A stretch of DNA of 64,000 nt from NCBI GenBank assembly GCA_011742915.1, contig JAAQTN010000007.1, forward strand, positions 1 through 64,000. The letters are read 5' to 3'. Position numbers and translations under genes: made by a program. This DNA comes from Billgrantia desiderata. Its GTDB lineage: Bacteria > Pseudomonadota > Gammaproteobacteria > Pseudomonadales > Halomonadaceae. Position 1 is the stretch's first letter; each line of letters begins with the position of its first letter. The notes below the pieces were generated by a model. That model worked only from the letters and a program-made list of their open reading frames with translations. It had not been told where the DNA came from and searched no databases. Shown here one piece after another: positions 46,426-55,176 of the stretch.

Positions 46426-47436
46426 ATGACAACGATGAACTTGAAGAGCGCCCTGCTCGGCACCGCCCTGGCCTTCGGCGTAAGCACCATGGCTCAGGCT
46501 CAGACGATCCGCTTTGCCCACGTCGACCCCGACGACTGGCAGGGCTCCAAGAAGGGCGCGGCAGCGCATATGTTCAAGAAGATCGTCGAGGGTGAGACCG
46601 ACCTCAGCGTCGAGATCTTCCCTGCCGCTTCACTGGGCAACGAACCCGAGCTGGTGGAACAGGCCATTGACGGCACGACTCAGGTGGTGATGGTTTCTGG
46701 CGCCATGGCGCAGATCTGTCCGGCGGCCGGAGTACTCGATATTCCCTATACCTTCGATTCGCCAGTGACCGCCTGGCGAGTGCTGGACGGAGAGTTCGGC
46801 CAGGAGCTGGCCGAGCACTGCCTGAACCAGACGGGGCTGCGCACCCTGGGGTACGGCGAGACAGGCGTGCGTCACTTCACCAACAGCGTGCGTGAGATTC
46901 GGACCCCGGATGACATGGCAGGGTTGCGCTTCAGGGTCCAGGACATACCGCTCTATGTGGAGATGGTACGCGGGCTGGGGGGCGAACCAACCCCGATTGC
47001 CTGGTCGGAAGTGCCCACCGCGTTGGCCACTGGCGTGGTGGACGGCCACGAGAACCCGGTGGGGACCATCTACAACAACAACATTCATGAACTGCAGGCC
47101 TACCTGACCCTGGATGGGCACGTCTATGCCACTGACTTCCTGCTGATCAACGATGACTTCTACCAGTCGCTATCGCCCCAGGACCAGGCCGTAGTTGAAC
47201 GCGCTGGTGTCATCGCCGGTGTGATGGGGCGGGCGATTCAGCAGTTCACCACAGCCGAGGGGGTGATTGCGGTGCAAGAGGCAGGCATGCAGGTCTACAC
47301 TCCCACGGCGGAAGAACTCGAGCAGTTCCGTGAGCGCGCTCAGCCTCGTGTCCTCGAGTGGCTGGCCGACGACTTGGGCCCCGATGCCGAGTGGATCGAC
47401 AAGCTGGAAGCCGCCGTCGCCGCGGCCAGCCGCTGA
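46426..47436 (+). CDS. TRAP transporter substrate-binding protein DctP
   Basis: Periplasmic receptor of 336 residues. ATG 46426 (GAGG eight bases upstream) gives a signal peptide LKSALLGTALAFGVSTMAQA. Conserved DctP landmarks: TIRFAHVDPDDWQGSKKGA, LRTLGYGETGVRHFTNS, MAGLRFRVQDIPLYVEMVRGLGGEPTPIAWSEVPTALATGVVDGHENP (with the carboxylate-binding Arg in LRFRV). Likely ligand an aromatic or alicyclic carboxylate taken up for the meta pathway; inferred from position and shared operator. dctQ and dctM follow. Confidence 0.94.
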   Translation: MTTMNLKSALLGTALAFGVSTMAQAQTIRFAHVDPDDWQGSKKGAAAHMFKKIVEGETDLSVEIFPAASLGNEPELVEQAIDGTTQVVMVSGAMAQICPAAGVLDIPYTFDSPVTAWRVLDGEFGQELAEHCLNQTGLRTLGYGETGVRHFTNSVREIRTPDDMAGLRFRVQDIPLYVEMVRGLGGEPTPIAWSEVPTALATGVVDGHENPVGTIYNNNIHELQAYLTLDGHVYATDFLLINDDFYQSLSPQDQAVVERAGVIAGVMGRAIQQFTTAEGVIAVQEAGMQVYTPTAEELEQFRERAQPRVLEWLADDLGPDAEWIDKLEAAVAAASR

Positions 47437-47454
47437 TCACTGACGTACGCGAAT

Positions 47455-47483
47455 GCACCCTGCCGGCTGAGCCGGCAGGGTGC
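47455..47483 (+). terminator. 13-bp hairpin between dctP and dctQ
   Basis: Perfect stem GCACCCTGCCGGC / GCCGGCAGGGTGC with loop TGA, 18 nt after the dctP stop and 33 nt before dctQ. No T-run. In binding-protein operons such stems often stabilise the upstream message or reduce read-through, giving more receptor than permease. Confidence 0.6.
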
Positions 47484-47516
47484 CCCCGACTCTTCACTGG
47501 CTGAGACGCGCTCACC

Positions 47517-48065
47517 ATGGCTGCACTCTTCCGTCCCCTGACTCTCCTGGTGTCACGGTTACTGGCTATTGGCGCCGGGCTATGCATGGCCACCATTTTT
47601 CTGATCGTCTTCTGTAATGCCGTGCTGCGCTATGCGCTAGGTAGCTCGCTGGCCTGGGGAGATCAGTTGCCTGTCTTCCTGGGCATCTATGGCGTGATGT
47701 TTGGTTTGTCGCTGGGCTATTTACAGGATCGCCACGTGCGCCTCGGCCTATTAGTGGACTTCCTGCCTGAGCGCCTCCGAGAGATTCTATTTCTGATCGT
47801 CGACCTATCGGTCGTAGTGATTGGCGTATTGCTCTCCTGGTCTGGCTACCTCTTCATGCAGCAGCGCGGTGGCATGCGTATTTCGGGGTTGCACGGCGCG
47901 ATGCGTGATCTGAGCCGATTGACGGGCCTGGATCTAAGCCTCTTCGCCACCATGGCTCCCTATCAGTTCGCCCTGTGCCTTGGTGGCGCCATGCTGGCCG
48001 TAGCAGCGGTGCTGAAGTTCATCGAACGGCTTGGCTTGCTGCGCAGCACACCGGAGGGAGTGTGA
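47517..48065 (+). CDS. TRAP transporter small permease DctQ
   Basis: Four-helix inner-membrane protein of 182 residues. First helix LLAIGAGLCMATIFLIVFCNAVLRYALG followed by SLAWGDQLPVFLGIYGVMFG, the DctQ pattern (helix, W-x-[DE], helix). Partners the DctM permease whose gene starts 1 nt after its stop. The start ATG 47517 directly follows the hairpin region with only a weak ribosome site, which fits lower expression than dctP. Confidence 0.9.
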   Translation: MAALFRPLTLLVSRLLAIGAGLCMATIFLIVFCNAVLRYALGSSLAWGDQLPVFLGIYGVMFGLSLGYLQDRHVRLGLLVDFLPERLREILFLIVDLSVVVIGVLLSWSGYLFMQQRGGMRISGLHGAMRDLSRLTGLDLSLFATMAPYQFALCLGGAMLAVAAVLKFIERLGLLRSTPEGV

Positions 48066-48066
48066 C

Positions 48067-49338
48067 ATGGTTTATGTAATTCTGGTCGGCGGGCTGATCA
48101 TTGGCTTGCCGATCGCCTTGGCGATCCTGGCCGCCTTGCTGTTCTTCATGGCAACCGGCGAGCCGCCCTATCATCTGCGTGCGGTGGCTACCCAGATGTT
48201 CTCAGGCATGAACTCCTTTCCGCTGCTGGCAATCCCACTGTTCATTCTGGCCGGCGAGCTGATGAATGCCAGCGGCATCACCAGTCGTATCATCGCTTTC
48301 TCGAAGCTGATGGTGGGCAGGCTCAGGGGAGGGCTGGCTCATGTCAACATCTGGGCCTCGGTGGTCTTCGCAGGCCTGTCCGGTTCGGCGGTAGCCGACA
48401 CCTCGGCGCTGGGACGTGTGTTCATTCCAGAAATGGAGAAGGAAGGCTACCCGCGCGATTTCGCAGCGGCGCTGACTGCGGCCTCGTCCGTCATCGGCCC
48501 GATCATCCCGCCGAGCATTCCGGTTATCATCTATGCACTGATCGTCTCTGGTGTCTCGGTGCCGGCCCTCTTTCTGGCGGGCATCGTTCCGGGGCTACTG
48601 CTGGCCCTCTTCCTTTCCGGCTACGTGATGATCTTCGCCGGCAAGTACCAGAAAAAGGCCGCGCCAAAGCCGGCCGGTGAGAAGCGAAAGATCCTGCTGG
48701 ACGGCATCGTACCGCTGTTTATGCCGGTGTTCGTGGTGGGCTCCATCCTGCTCGGCATCGTCACGCCCACCGAGGCAGCGGCCTTCGCCGTTGCCTATGC
48801 CCTGCTGGCAGGAATGCTCTACTTTCGCGAGCTCGGCTGGCGGGATCTGCCTTCGATCTTTTCGCGTACCATGGTCGATAGCGCAGTGATCATGACGATT
48901 ATCGGGGCTGTAGCCGCAGCTAACTGGCTGTTGACCTACAACCGCATTCCCAACCTGATCACCGACATGGTGCTTGCCTACATCAGTGTGGAATGGACCT
49001 TCCTGCTGGCGATCATTGTGTTGTTCCTGATAGTTGGGCTCTTCCTGGAAGGGATCGCCGCCATGCTGGTGCTGGTGCCGATTCTTCACCCCATCGCCAT
49101 GAGCCTGGGAATCGACCCGGTGCACTTCGGTATCGTGGTGATTTTCAACCTCATGATCGGGTTGATCACCCCGCCCATGGGGCTCTGCCTGTTCGTGGCG
49201 GATTCGGTGGCCAAGGTGGGGCTAGCACGGTTGTCACTAAGAGTACTGCCGCTGTTCCTGGTGCAGTTACTGGTGCTGTTGATCATCACCTTCGTGCCGG
49301 CCACAGTGACTGGCCTGCCACGGCTATTGGGCTATTGA
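48067..49338 (+). CDS. TRAP transporter large permease DctM
   Basis: Inner-membrane permease of 423 residues, about 12 helices, sodium-coupled. GGAGGGAG precedes ATG 48067. Motifs FPLLAIPLFILAGELMNASGIT, VFAGLSGSAVADTSALGRVF, AALTAASSVIGPIIPPSIPVIIYA (re-entrant loop) and MIGLITPPMGLCLFV are typical of DctM. It ends the TRAP operon. A 12-bp hairpin at 49362-49388 follows. Confidence 0.94.
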   Translation: MVYVILVGGLIIGLPIALAILAALLFFMATGEPPYHLRAVATQMFSGMNSFPLLAIPLFILAGELMNASGITSRIIAFSKLMVGRLRGGLAHVNIWASVVFAGLSGSAVADTSALGRVFIPEMEKEGYPRDFAAALTAASSVIGPIIPPSIPVIIYALIVSGVSVPALFLAGIVPGLLLALFLSGYVMIFAGKYQKKAAPKPAGEKRKILLDGIVPLFMPVFVVGSILLGIVTPTEAAAFAVAYALLAGMLYFRELGWRDLPSIFSRTMVDSAVIMTIIGAVAAANWLLTYNRIPNLITDMVLAYISVEWTFLLAIIVLFLIVGLFLEGIAAMLVLVPILHPIAMSLGIDPVHFGIVVIFNLMIGLITPPMGLCLFVADSVAKVGLARLSLRVLPLFLVQLLVLLIITFVPATVTGLPRLLGY

Positions 49339-49361
49339 TCCGTCACGGAACGCCATGAGAT

Positions 49362-49388
49362 GACGCCAGCGGCCTCGCCGCTGGCGTC
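49362..49388 (+). terminator. hairpin after dctM
   Basis: Perfect 12-bp stem GACGCCAGCGGC / GCCGCTGGCGTC with loop CTC, 24 nt after the dctM stop. No T-run, so a weak or Rho-assisted end. The remaining 270 bp up to 49660 show no gene. Confidence 0.6.
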
Positions 49389-49660
49389 GTGCATTCAATG
49401 GACGCTTGCACCGAACCCCGTCAAGTAGACACGATGGCTTGCCGCACTGGGGTGCTGGAGGCCGTCTCTCGTGCGGCAGGGAGAACACTGTCGCCCGGTC
49501 AAGGCGAATCTGCACTCGGTAAATGAGGTTCCGGGCGGCCTTCCCAGGCTGTCACGGTGCCCCGTGGGCGGCTCGGTGATCCCTTCGGACGTATCGATGC
49601 ACCCTGCTGGAAGTGGAGCGCAGTCGCGTTAGCCAGCCGGCATGCTGGCTGATGGCGCTG

Positions 49661-50554
49661 TCAGTGTTTGCGCGTCGCCAGGAAGATGCCCGCGCCGATG
49701 ATCAGCACGGCGCCCAAGTAGGTTTCCACCAGCGGTACGTCACCGAACACCAGATAGCCCGACACGGTGGCCCAGACGATCTGCAGGTAGAGAAAGGGCG
49801 AGACCAGGGATGCCGGGGCGCAGCGCATGGCCATGATCAGGCCGAGCTGGCTGACGGCACCCAGGGCGCCGACCAGCATGAATAGCGGCACATCGCCGCC
49901 GGCGATGGGTGTCCAGAAGAAGGGTACCACCACCGAACTGACCATGGCGCCGGCCAGCCCGGCGTAGAACAGCGACGCCAAAGGATGGTCGTTACGCCCG
50001 AAACGTCGCGTGGCCAACTGGTAGAGCGCAAAGCACAGCGCCATGCCGAAGGGCAGCAGAGCGGCAGGCTGGGCACGCCAGTCCACCGGCCCCACCGCAA
50101 TCACCACGCCGACGAAACCGGCCGCCACCGCGGCACCGCGGGCCAGGGTCACGCGCTCGCCCAGGAGCGGAATGGCCAGCAGGGTAACCAGCAGCGGCGA
50201 ACTGAAGTTGATCACGTAGACCTGCAGCAGCGGAAGCTCGCGGAAGGCCAGGAAGGCGAAGGTACTGGCAGCGAGCAGCAGCAGGCCACGCACGAACTGC
50301 CCCGGAAGCGATTCGACGGACGCCATGATGGCCCGGCAGCGGGGCCAGCCCAGCATCAGCAGATAGCCCCCCAGCACCAGCATGTGGCCGGCATAGCGGG
50401 CCCACACCACCTGCACCGGCGAGTAGCTCTGAGTGAGCCACTTGACCCCGGTATCGAGCAGGGTGAACAGCAGGCCGGCGCCCAGCATGAAGGCGATGCC
50501 CAGCAGCGGGCGGTCTGCAGCCCCGGCGGCGGGTGTGGCGGTGGTCGTCGACAT
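49661..50554 (-). CDS. EamA/DMT family transporter
   Basis: Ten-helix inner-membrane carrier of 297 residues with two EamA halves: LLGIAFMLGAGLLFTLLDTGVKWLTQSYSPVQVVWARY opens the first, and LFYAGLAGAMVSSVVVPFF and ASLVSPFLYLQIVWATVSGYLVFGDVPL belong to the second. The family exports or imports metabolites; the direction and substrate are unknown. It is last in line behind the TIM-barrel and flavoprotein genes on the minus strand, 81 nt away, so it may belong to that module. Confidence 0.88.
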   Translation of the reverse strand: MSTTTATPAAGAADRPLLGIAFMLGAGLLFTLLDTGVKWLTQSYSPVQVVWARYAGHMLVLGGYLLMLGWPRCRAIMASVESLPGQFVRGLLLLAASTFAFLAFRELPLLQVYVINFSSPLLVTLLAIPLLGERVTLARGAAVAAGFVGVVIAVGPVDWRAQPAALLPFGMALCFALYQLATRRFGRNDHPLASLFYAGLAGAMVSSVVVPFFWTPIAGGDVPLFMLVGALGAVSQLGLIMAMRCAPASLVSPFLYLQIVWATVSGYLVFGDVPLVETYLGAVLIIGAGIFLATRKH

Positions 50555-50635
50555 GGCCTTCGTAATCTCTTTGAAGAAAACTTAATAGTAGCAGGCTAAC
50601 AGATTGATCCCGTTAGGGCGCCATCCGTTAATTGG

Positions 50636-51472
50636 TCAGTGGTGGTGAACGAGGGTACTGGCCTTGTCGAGGGCCTGGCGGGCGCGCTCCAGAGCAGTGA
50701 CCCCCTGGCGGCGCAGCGACTCGGTAGGTATTTCGAGGCTCAGGGGCCGGCCAGCGGGCAGGGTTGCCAGCAATGCCTCGAGATCGACGTCGCCGTCGCC
50801 GGGAAAGCAGCGCTGCTGCCTCGCCTCGTGAAGGATCTCTTCCATGCTGGCCGGGATCGGCCCCGCCACGTCGCACAGCTGCACGTAGCGCAGCCAGTCC
50901 GGCGGCACGTATGCGAGCTCTACCAGGCGGCTGGCCGAGCGGTTGAAATGGAAGGCATCCACCAGCAGGCAGGCGTTGGTGTGCCCGGCCTGACGCGCCG
51001 CAGCCACGATACGATGTGCCTGGCGTAGGTTTCGCACCCCCGTCCAGGGCATGAACTCCAGATGCGGATGCAGGCCCAGCGGGCAAGCCAGCTCACACAG
51101 CGCGGCGAAATTGTCGATGGTGCGCATTTCGTCGTCGTCATTACCCGCCACCAGCACCTCGCTGGCGCCCAGCTCGGCGCCGATCTCCAGCACCTCGTGA
51201 AAATCCCGGGTCACGTCGCTATCGGGCTTGAGCCGCAGGATCTCGATGTCGAGTACCTTCAGCCCCGTCTCCCGCAGCCGCTGCCGAGTCTGACGCCTCA
51301 GGGCGGCATCGCTGACCAAAGGATAGTGATGCTCTTCCGGCGTGGCGGGAATCAGTCGCAGGCCCACGGCTGCATAGCCGGCTCGGGCCGCTACCTCCAC
51401 CATGTCCGGCGGTGACAGCTCGAGTACGGTGAGGGCGGCCAGGGAAAAGGTCGTGTCATGCATGGGGGGCAT
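50636..51472 (-). CDS. sugar phosphate isomerase/epimerase-like TIM-barrel protein
   Basis: 278 residues, xylose-isomerase/AP-endonuclease superfamily. Barrel segments with metal ligands: LGLHPHLEFMPW (Glu), NACLLVDAFHFNRS (Asp/His), RYVQLCDVAGP (Gln/Asp region) and RPLSLEIPTESLRRQG (Glu). The same fold underlies QuiC, but the VOC half is absent. Likely an isomerase, epimerase or dehydratase on a cyclic polyol acid; not assignable further. It overlaps the flavoprotein stop by 17 bp (ATG 51472; ATG 51463 is an alternative), so the two should work together. Confidence 0.82.
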   Translation of the reverse strand: MPPMHDTTFSLAALTVLELSPPDMVEVAARAGYAAVGLRLIPATPEEHHYPLVSDAALRRQTRQRLRETGLKVLDIEILRLKPDSDVTRDFHEVLEIGAELGASEVLVAGNDDDEMRTIDNFAALCELACPLGLHPHLEFMPWTGVRNLRQAHRIVAAARQAGHTNACLLVDAFHFNRSASRLVELAYVPPDWLRYVQLCDVAGPIPASMEEILHEARQQRCFPGDGDVDLEALLATLPAGRPLSLEIPTESLRRQGVTALERARQALDKASTLVHHH

Positions 51473-53195
51473 CGCCGTTGGTCATGCTATCTGCGTTGCG
51501 CTGCTTGCCGGCGACATGCAGGCCGGCAATATAACCGAAGGTCATGGCCGGGCCGAGATTGATACCTCCGGCCGGGTAGTGGCCGCCCATGATGCTGGCC
51601 ATGTCGGCGCCTGCGGCATAGAGACCCGTGATGGGGCTTCCATTTTCATCAAGCACTCGGGCATGTTCGTCTGTCTCGAGGCCGGCGAAGGTGCCGAAGC
51701 AGCCCGGTACCACCTTGACCGCGTAGAAAGGGCCTCGCTCCAGCGGCGCTACGCAGGGGTTGGGTCCGTGAGCCGCATCGCCGTTCTTGCGATTGTAGAG
51801 CGTAGTGCCGCGGCCGAATTCGGGATCTTCGCCGTGCGCGGCGTGCCGGTTGAACTCGGCCACGGTGGCTGACAGGCCTTCCGGGTCGATGCCGCACGCC
51901 AGGGCCAGTTCGTCGAGCGTCCTGCCGCGCTTGAGATAGCCCTTGCGAATCCAGTGACGAAAGGGCACCGGCGCCGGGCGAGTGATGCCGAGACCGTAGC
52001 GGCGCTGAAAGCGGTGGGTGCAGATGAGCCAGGAGCAGATCTCCTCACCCTCGGGCACGGCGCTGATCATGGCCTCGACGTAGTCGTAGTAGCCGTGAGC
52101 CTCGTTGACGAAGCGTCTGCCGTTTTTCAGTACGCCGATGATGCCCGGCTTGGCGCGGTCGATGATGTGCGGGAAATGGCCGACGCGGCCGTTGCCCCAG
52201 GGCACCAGGGAGACCGGCGCCCAGGCCACCGGCGAGTGGAGGCTGCTGCCCACCACACCGCCTACCGCCTCACCCAGACGCAGGCCGTCGCCGCTGGCTG
52301 AGGGCGGCGGCAGTGGCCAGTGCTCCTGGCCGGTGGGGGTGCGCGGGAAGAGCTCGCGGCGGCGTTCGACGTCCCAGGGGAAGCCGCCGGCAGCCAGCAT
52401 CACGCCGTGGCGGGCGTGCAGCGTCTCCTTCCCCTCGGGGCCTTCGATCACCACGCCGGTGACCCGCTCGCCTGCCTTGATCAGGCGTGTCACCGGCGAT
52501 GAAACGCGAAACGTCACACCCAGGTCGTCGGCGGACTTGGCCAGTCGTCCGACCAGCGCTACGCCGTTAACCAACTGCATGGCACGGCCGTAACGGGTCA
52601 GGTCAAGGAGGTGACGAGCCAAGCGCTGGGCGACATGTGCGAACGACTTCAAGGAACGCGTGCAGGTGAGGAATGCCGCCAGATCCGGACCGGCCTGGAT
52701 CGGCATGCCCAGAAACGCGGTCTCGGGCATGGTCCTGCGCAGCTTGGGCAGTGTCTCGCGGTTCAGTTGGCGGCCGTCGAAGGGGGCGGCAATCACCGAG
52801 CGCCCGCCAGTACCGGCGCCGGGCGTGTCGCCATGAATGTCGGCAATGGCGTTACCGTCGGCGAACTGCAAAGCGGTCTTCTCATGAAAGAACTCGACCA
52901 TTCGCGGCGCGGCATCGAGAAAGGCGTCGATCTTTGCAGCGTCGTAGCGCTCACCCAGCTCTGCGCGTAGATAGGTGCGCACCGTTTCCGCCTCTTCGAC
53001 GATGCCGGAGGCGCGGGCCAGGGGATTGAGCGGTGCCCACATCCAGCCGCCGGACCAGGCAGTGGCACCGCCCAGGGTGTCGGCTTTCTCCACTACCGCC
53101 ACTTTCAGGCCATGGTAGGCCGCGGTGACGGCGGCGGCGAGGCCTGCGGCACCCGAACCTACCACCACCAAGTCGTACTCATGTTGCGGATCCAT
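51456..53195 (-). CDS. FAD-dependent oxidoreductase, 3-ketosteroid-1-dehydrogenase/fumarate-reductase type
   Basis: 579-residue flavoprotein. FAD loop YDLVVVGSGAAGLAAAVTAAYHGLKVAVVEK at the start, then TLGGATAWSGGWMWAP, the KstD-like substrate region, and a C-terminal GSPITGLYAAGADMASIMGGHYPAGGINLGPAMTFGYIAG closing the FAD site. KstD relatives introduce ring double bonds next to a ketone. In this island a step dehydrogenating a cyclohexane or cyclohexene carboxylate is plausible but unproven. An operator CTAGAACCATGTTCCAG lies 34 nt before ATG 53195. Coupled to the TIM-barrel gene. Confidence 0.85.
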   Translation of the reverse strand: MDPQHEYDLVVVGSGAAGLAAAVTAAYHGLKVAVVEKADTLGGATAWSGGWMWAPLNPLARASGIVEEAETVRTYLRAELGERYDAAKIDAFLDAAPRMVEFFHEKTALQFADGNAIADIHGDTPGAGTGGRSVIAAPFDGRQLNRETLPKLRRTMPETAFLGMPIQAGPDLAAFLTCTRSLKSFAHVAQRLARHLLDLTRYGRAMQLVNGVALVGRLAKSADDLGVTFRVSSPVTRLIKAGERVTGVVIEGPEGKETLHARHGVMLAAGGFPWDVERRRELFPRTPTGQEHWPLPPPSASGDGLRLGEAVGGVVGSSLHSPVAWAPVSLVPWGNGRVGHFPHIIDRAKPGIIGVLKNGRRFVNEAHGYYDYVEAMISAVPEGEEICSWLICTHRFQRRYGLGITRPAPVPFRHWIRKGYLKRGRTLDELALACGIDPEGLSATVAEFNRHAAHGEDPEFGRGTTLYNRKNGDAAHGPNPCVAPLERGPFYAVKVVPGCFGTFAGLETDEHARVLDENGSPITGLYAAGADMASIMGGHYPAGGINLGPAMTFGYIAGLHVAGKQRNADSMTNGDAPHA

Positions 53196-53228
53196 TCGGT
53201 TTCTCGCCAGAACTCGGTTTCAACAAAT

Positions 53229-53245
53229 CTAGAACCATGTTCCAG
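53229..53245. promoter_or_regulatory. IclR-type operator before the flavoprotein operon
   Basis: CTAGAACCATGTTCCAG, an inverted repeat (GAAC-N3-GTTC core), matches the site at 55141-55157 in 15 of 17 positions. Located 34 nt upstream of the flavoprotein start. Confidence 0.65.
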
Positions 53246-53298
53246 TTTTTTCAATAGCAGCCGAACATTTCTCCTGACGGTGGGCGCGGTCGGCGGTA

Positions 53299-54255
53299 TC
53301 AACCGCGGGGCAACAGGCCAGCAATGTCCATCAACCAAATGCCCATGCTCAGGGTCACGAAGGCGCCCAGAGTAGCGACCATCAGCGTGGCGGCGCTGAC
53401 GCCGGCCAGGCCATAGCGCTGGCCCAGCAGTGGGAAGACGCTGATCATGGGTGCACAGGCAAACAGCAGCGCGCCAGCAAGCAATGCCGGATCCGCTTCC
53501 GGCATCAGCAGGAAGACGCCGAGCACCGCCAGCGGGTGCAGGATCAGCTTGCCCGCCACGATTTGGCCTACGTCGTTCATCATGCCGCGCACCTGGAGAC
53601 CGAACAGAGTGCCGCCGATGACGAACAGCGCCGCGGGGCCGGATGCGTTGGCCAGCATGTCGACGGCCTGGGCCAGCGGTCGGGGCAGAGTGGTGTCGGT
53701 CACCGCCAGTAGCAGGCCCAGCCCCAGCCCCACCAAGATGGGGTTTCGTATCAGGCGGAAGAGCGTCTTGCGCGCCACCGTGGCGATGCCGGCGCCGCGC
53801 TGGCGACCTACCTCGGCGAGAATCAGCGCCGCCGGGATGATCAGCAGGTTTTCTATCAGCATGTTCAGCGCCAGGAAAACCGCCGCCGGAGAGGCGCCCA
53901 GTACCATGGCCGCCACCGGGAAACCGATGAAGCCGCTGTTCGAGGCGGACATGCCCAGAGCGTGAATGGCCCCTTCGCTGAGCGGCTTGTGCTGCAGGCC
54001 GAGGGTCAGCAGCAGGGCGAAGGCGAACACCGCCAGCGAGCCGAGGCCATAGGCCAGCAGATAGTGGGGCTGCAGGACCTCGTCCAGGGGGTTCTGGGTC
54101 ACGGCGCGGATCACCAGCGCCGGCAGGGCGAAGTAGAGTACGAAGGTGGCCACTCCCTGCATCTGCTCCCGGTTCACCAGCCGCGTGCCCATGGCCAGGT
54201 AGCCGGCACCGATCAACAGGAAGATCGGCGTGGTGATGGCGAGTATTTCCAGCAT
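53299..54255 (-). CDS. AEC (auxin efflux carrier) family transporter
   Basis: Inner-membrane carrier of 318 residues with about ten helices in two halves. Start MLEILAITTPIFLLIGAGYLAM, ALGMSASNSGFIGFPVAAMVLG near residue 100, and NPILVGLGLGLLLA opening the second half. AEC proteins carry small carboxylates such as malonate or malate. AAGGAGG precedes ATG 54255. It lies 75 nt downstream of the IclR gene, and both probably share the operator at 55141. Confidence 0.9.
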   Translation of the reverse strand: MLEILAITTPIFLLIGAGYLAMGTRLVNREQMQGVATFVLYFALPALVIRAVTQNPLDEVLQPHYLLAYGLGSLAVFAFALLLTLGLQHKPLSEGAIHALGMSASNSGFIGFPVAAMVLGASPAAVFLALNMLIENLLIIPAALILAEVGRQRGAGIATVARKTLFRLIRNPILVGLGLGLLLAVTDTTLPRPLAQAVDMLANASGPAALFVIGGTLFGLQVRGMMNDVGQIVAGKLILHPLAVLGVFLLMPEADPALLAGALLFACAPMISVFPLLGQRYGLAGVSAATLMVATLGAFVTLSMGIWLMDIAGLLPRG

Positions 54256-54330
54256 GGGGCCTCCTTGCCGGCGGCGAGCATGAGCGAGCCCCAGGTTATC
54301 CCGGGTCCCTCGTGCTCTATAGCTGCAGCG

Positions 54331-55110
54331 TCAGGTGAAGAGCCGTGAGGTAGGCGTGGCTTGGGAGAGTTCCTGGGCGGCGGTGACCAGCGCCTGCCCC
54401 AGTTCCTTGACCCGCTCGGCGTCGAGCCGCACGCTGGGGCCGGCAATGCTGAGCACGCCCTGCGGATGCCTGTCCAGGGGATGACGCACCAGGGCCGCCA
54501 TGGCCGCGGTGCCAGGGCCCATGCTGTCGTGGGTCCAGCTGTAGCCGCGCTCACGGGTCTCACGCAGATGGTCGAGCAGCGCCTGCTTGGTGCGAGGCGC
54601 ATTCGGCCCCAGTGGATGGTCGGTCTCCATGCCCTGGGTGTCGACCAGCGCCAGGGCCTGCTCGTCGCTGAGGGCTGCCAGCCAGGCGTGACCGCTGGCG
54701 GTGCAGAACAGCGGCGCCTCCTTGCCCATGTCAGGGTCATAACGCAAGCCGCTGCGTGCCCCCTGAGCCTTGGCGATCCAGGTCAGCCGGTTGCCCTCGA
54801 TCACCGAGAGCCGCACCAGCTCGCCGCTCTGCTCGGCCAGACGATCGAGGATGGGTTGTACGATGTCGCTGGCACCGGTGCTCGAGAGGTAGCGAAAGCT
54901 CATGGCCACCAGCCGGGTAGTCAACTGATAGCGCTGGCTGGCGGCGTCCTGGCGCACGTGCCCGAGGCGAATCAGCTCATGACAGATACGATGAGCGGCG
55001 CTCTTGGGAATATCCAGCCGCTCGGCGATGACCAGCAGCGGCAAACCGTTGGCATCTTCGGAAAGGGCTTCCAGCACGCCCAGGGTGCGTTCGATCAGGC
55101 TGCCCGCCAT
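54331..55110 (-). CDS. IclR family transcriptional regulator
   Basis: 259 residues. Winged helix IERTLGVLEALSEDANGLPLLVIAERLDIPKSAAHRICHELIRLGHVRQD, then the IclR effector domain (LVRLSVIEGNRLTWIAKAQGARSGLRYDPDMGKEAPLFCTASGHAWLAAL). The ligand is unknown. The operator CTAGAACTATGTTCAAG lies 30 nt upstream of ATG 55110, so it is probably self-regulated, and a matching site precedes the flavoprotein operon. Distinct from the PcaR-like regulator that follows. Confidence 0.92.
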   Translation of the reverse strand: MAGSLIERTLGVLEALSEDANGLPLLVIAERLDIPKSAAHRICHELIRLGHVRQDAASQRYQLTTRLVAMSFRYLSSTGASDIVQPILDRLAEQSGELVRLSVIEGNRLTWIAKAQGARSGLRYDPDMGKEAPLFCTASGHAWLAALSDEQALALVDTQGMETDHPLGPNAPRTKQALLDHLRETRERGYSWTHDSMGPGTAAMAALVRHPLDRHPQGVLSIAGPSVRLDAERVKELGQALVTAAQELSQATPTSRLFT

Positions 55111-55140
55111 GGGAAGGTCTCGCTTGGCAAAAATTTTATT

Positions 55141-55157
55141 CTAGAACTATGTTCAAG
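55141..55157. promoter_or_regulatory. IclR-type operator before the IclR/AEC operon
   Basis: CTAGAACTATGTTCAAG, the partner of the site at 53229-53245 (consensus CTAGAACYATGTTCMAG). It lies between the two regulator genes, directly upstream of the IclR gene. Confidence 0.65.
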
Positions 55158-55176
55158 AAACTTCATCCGCAGCCAT

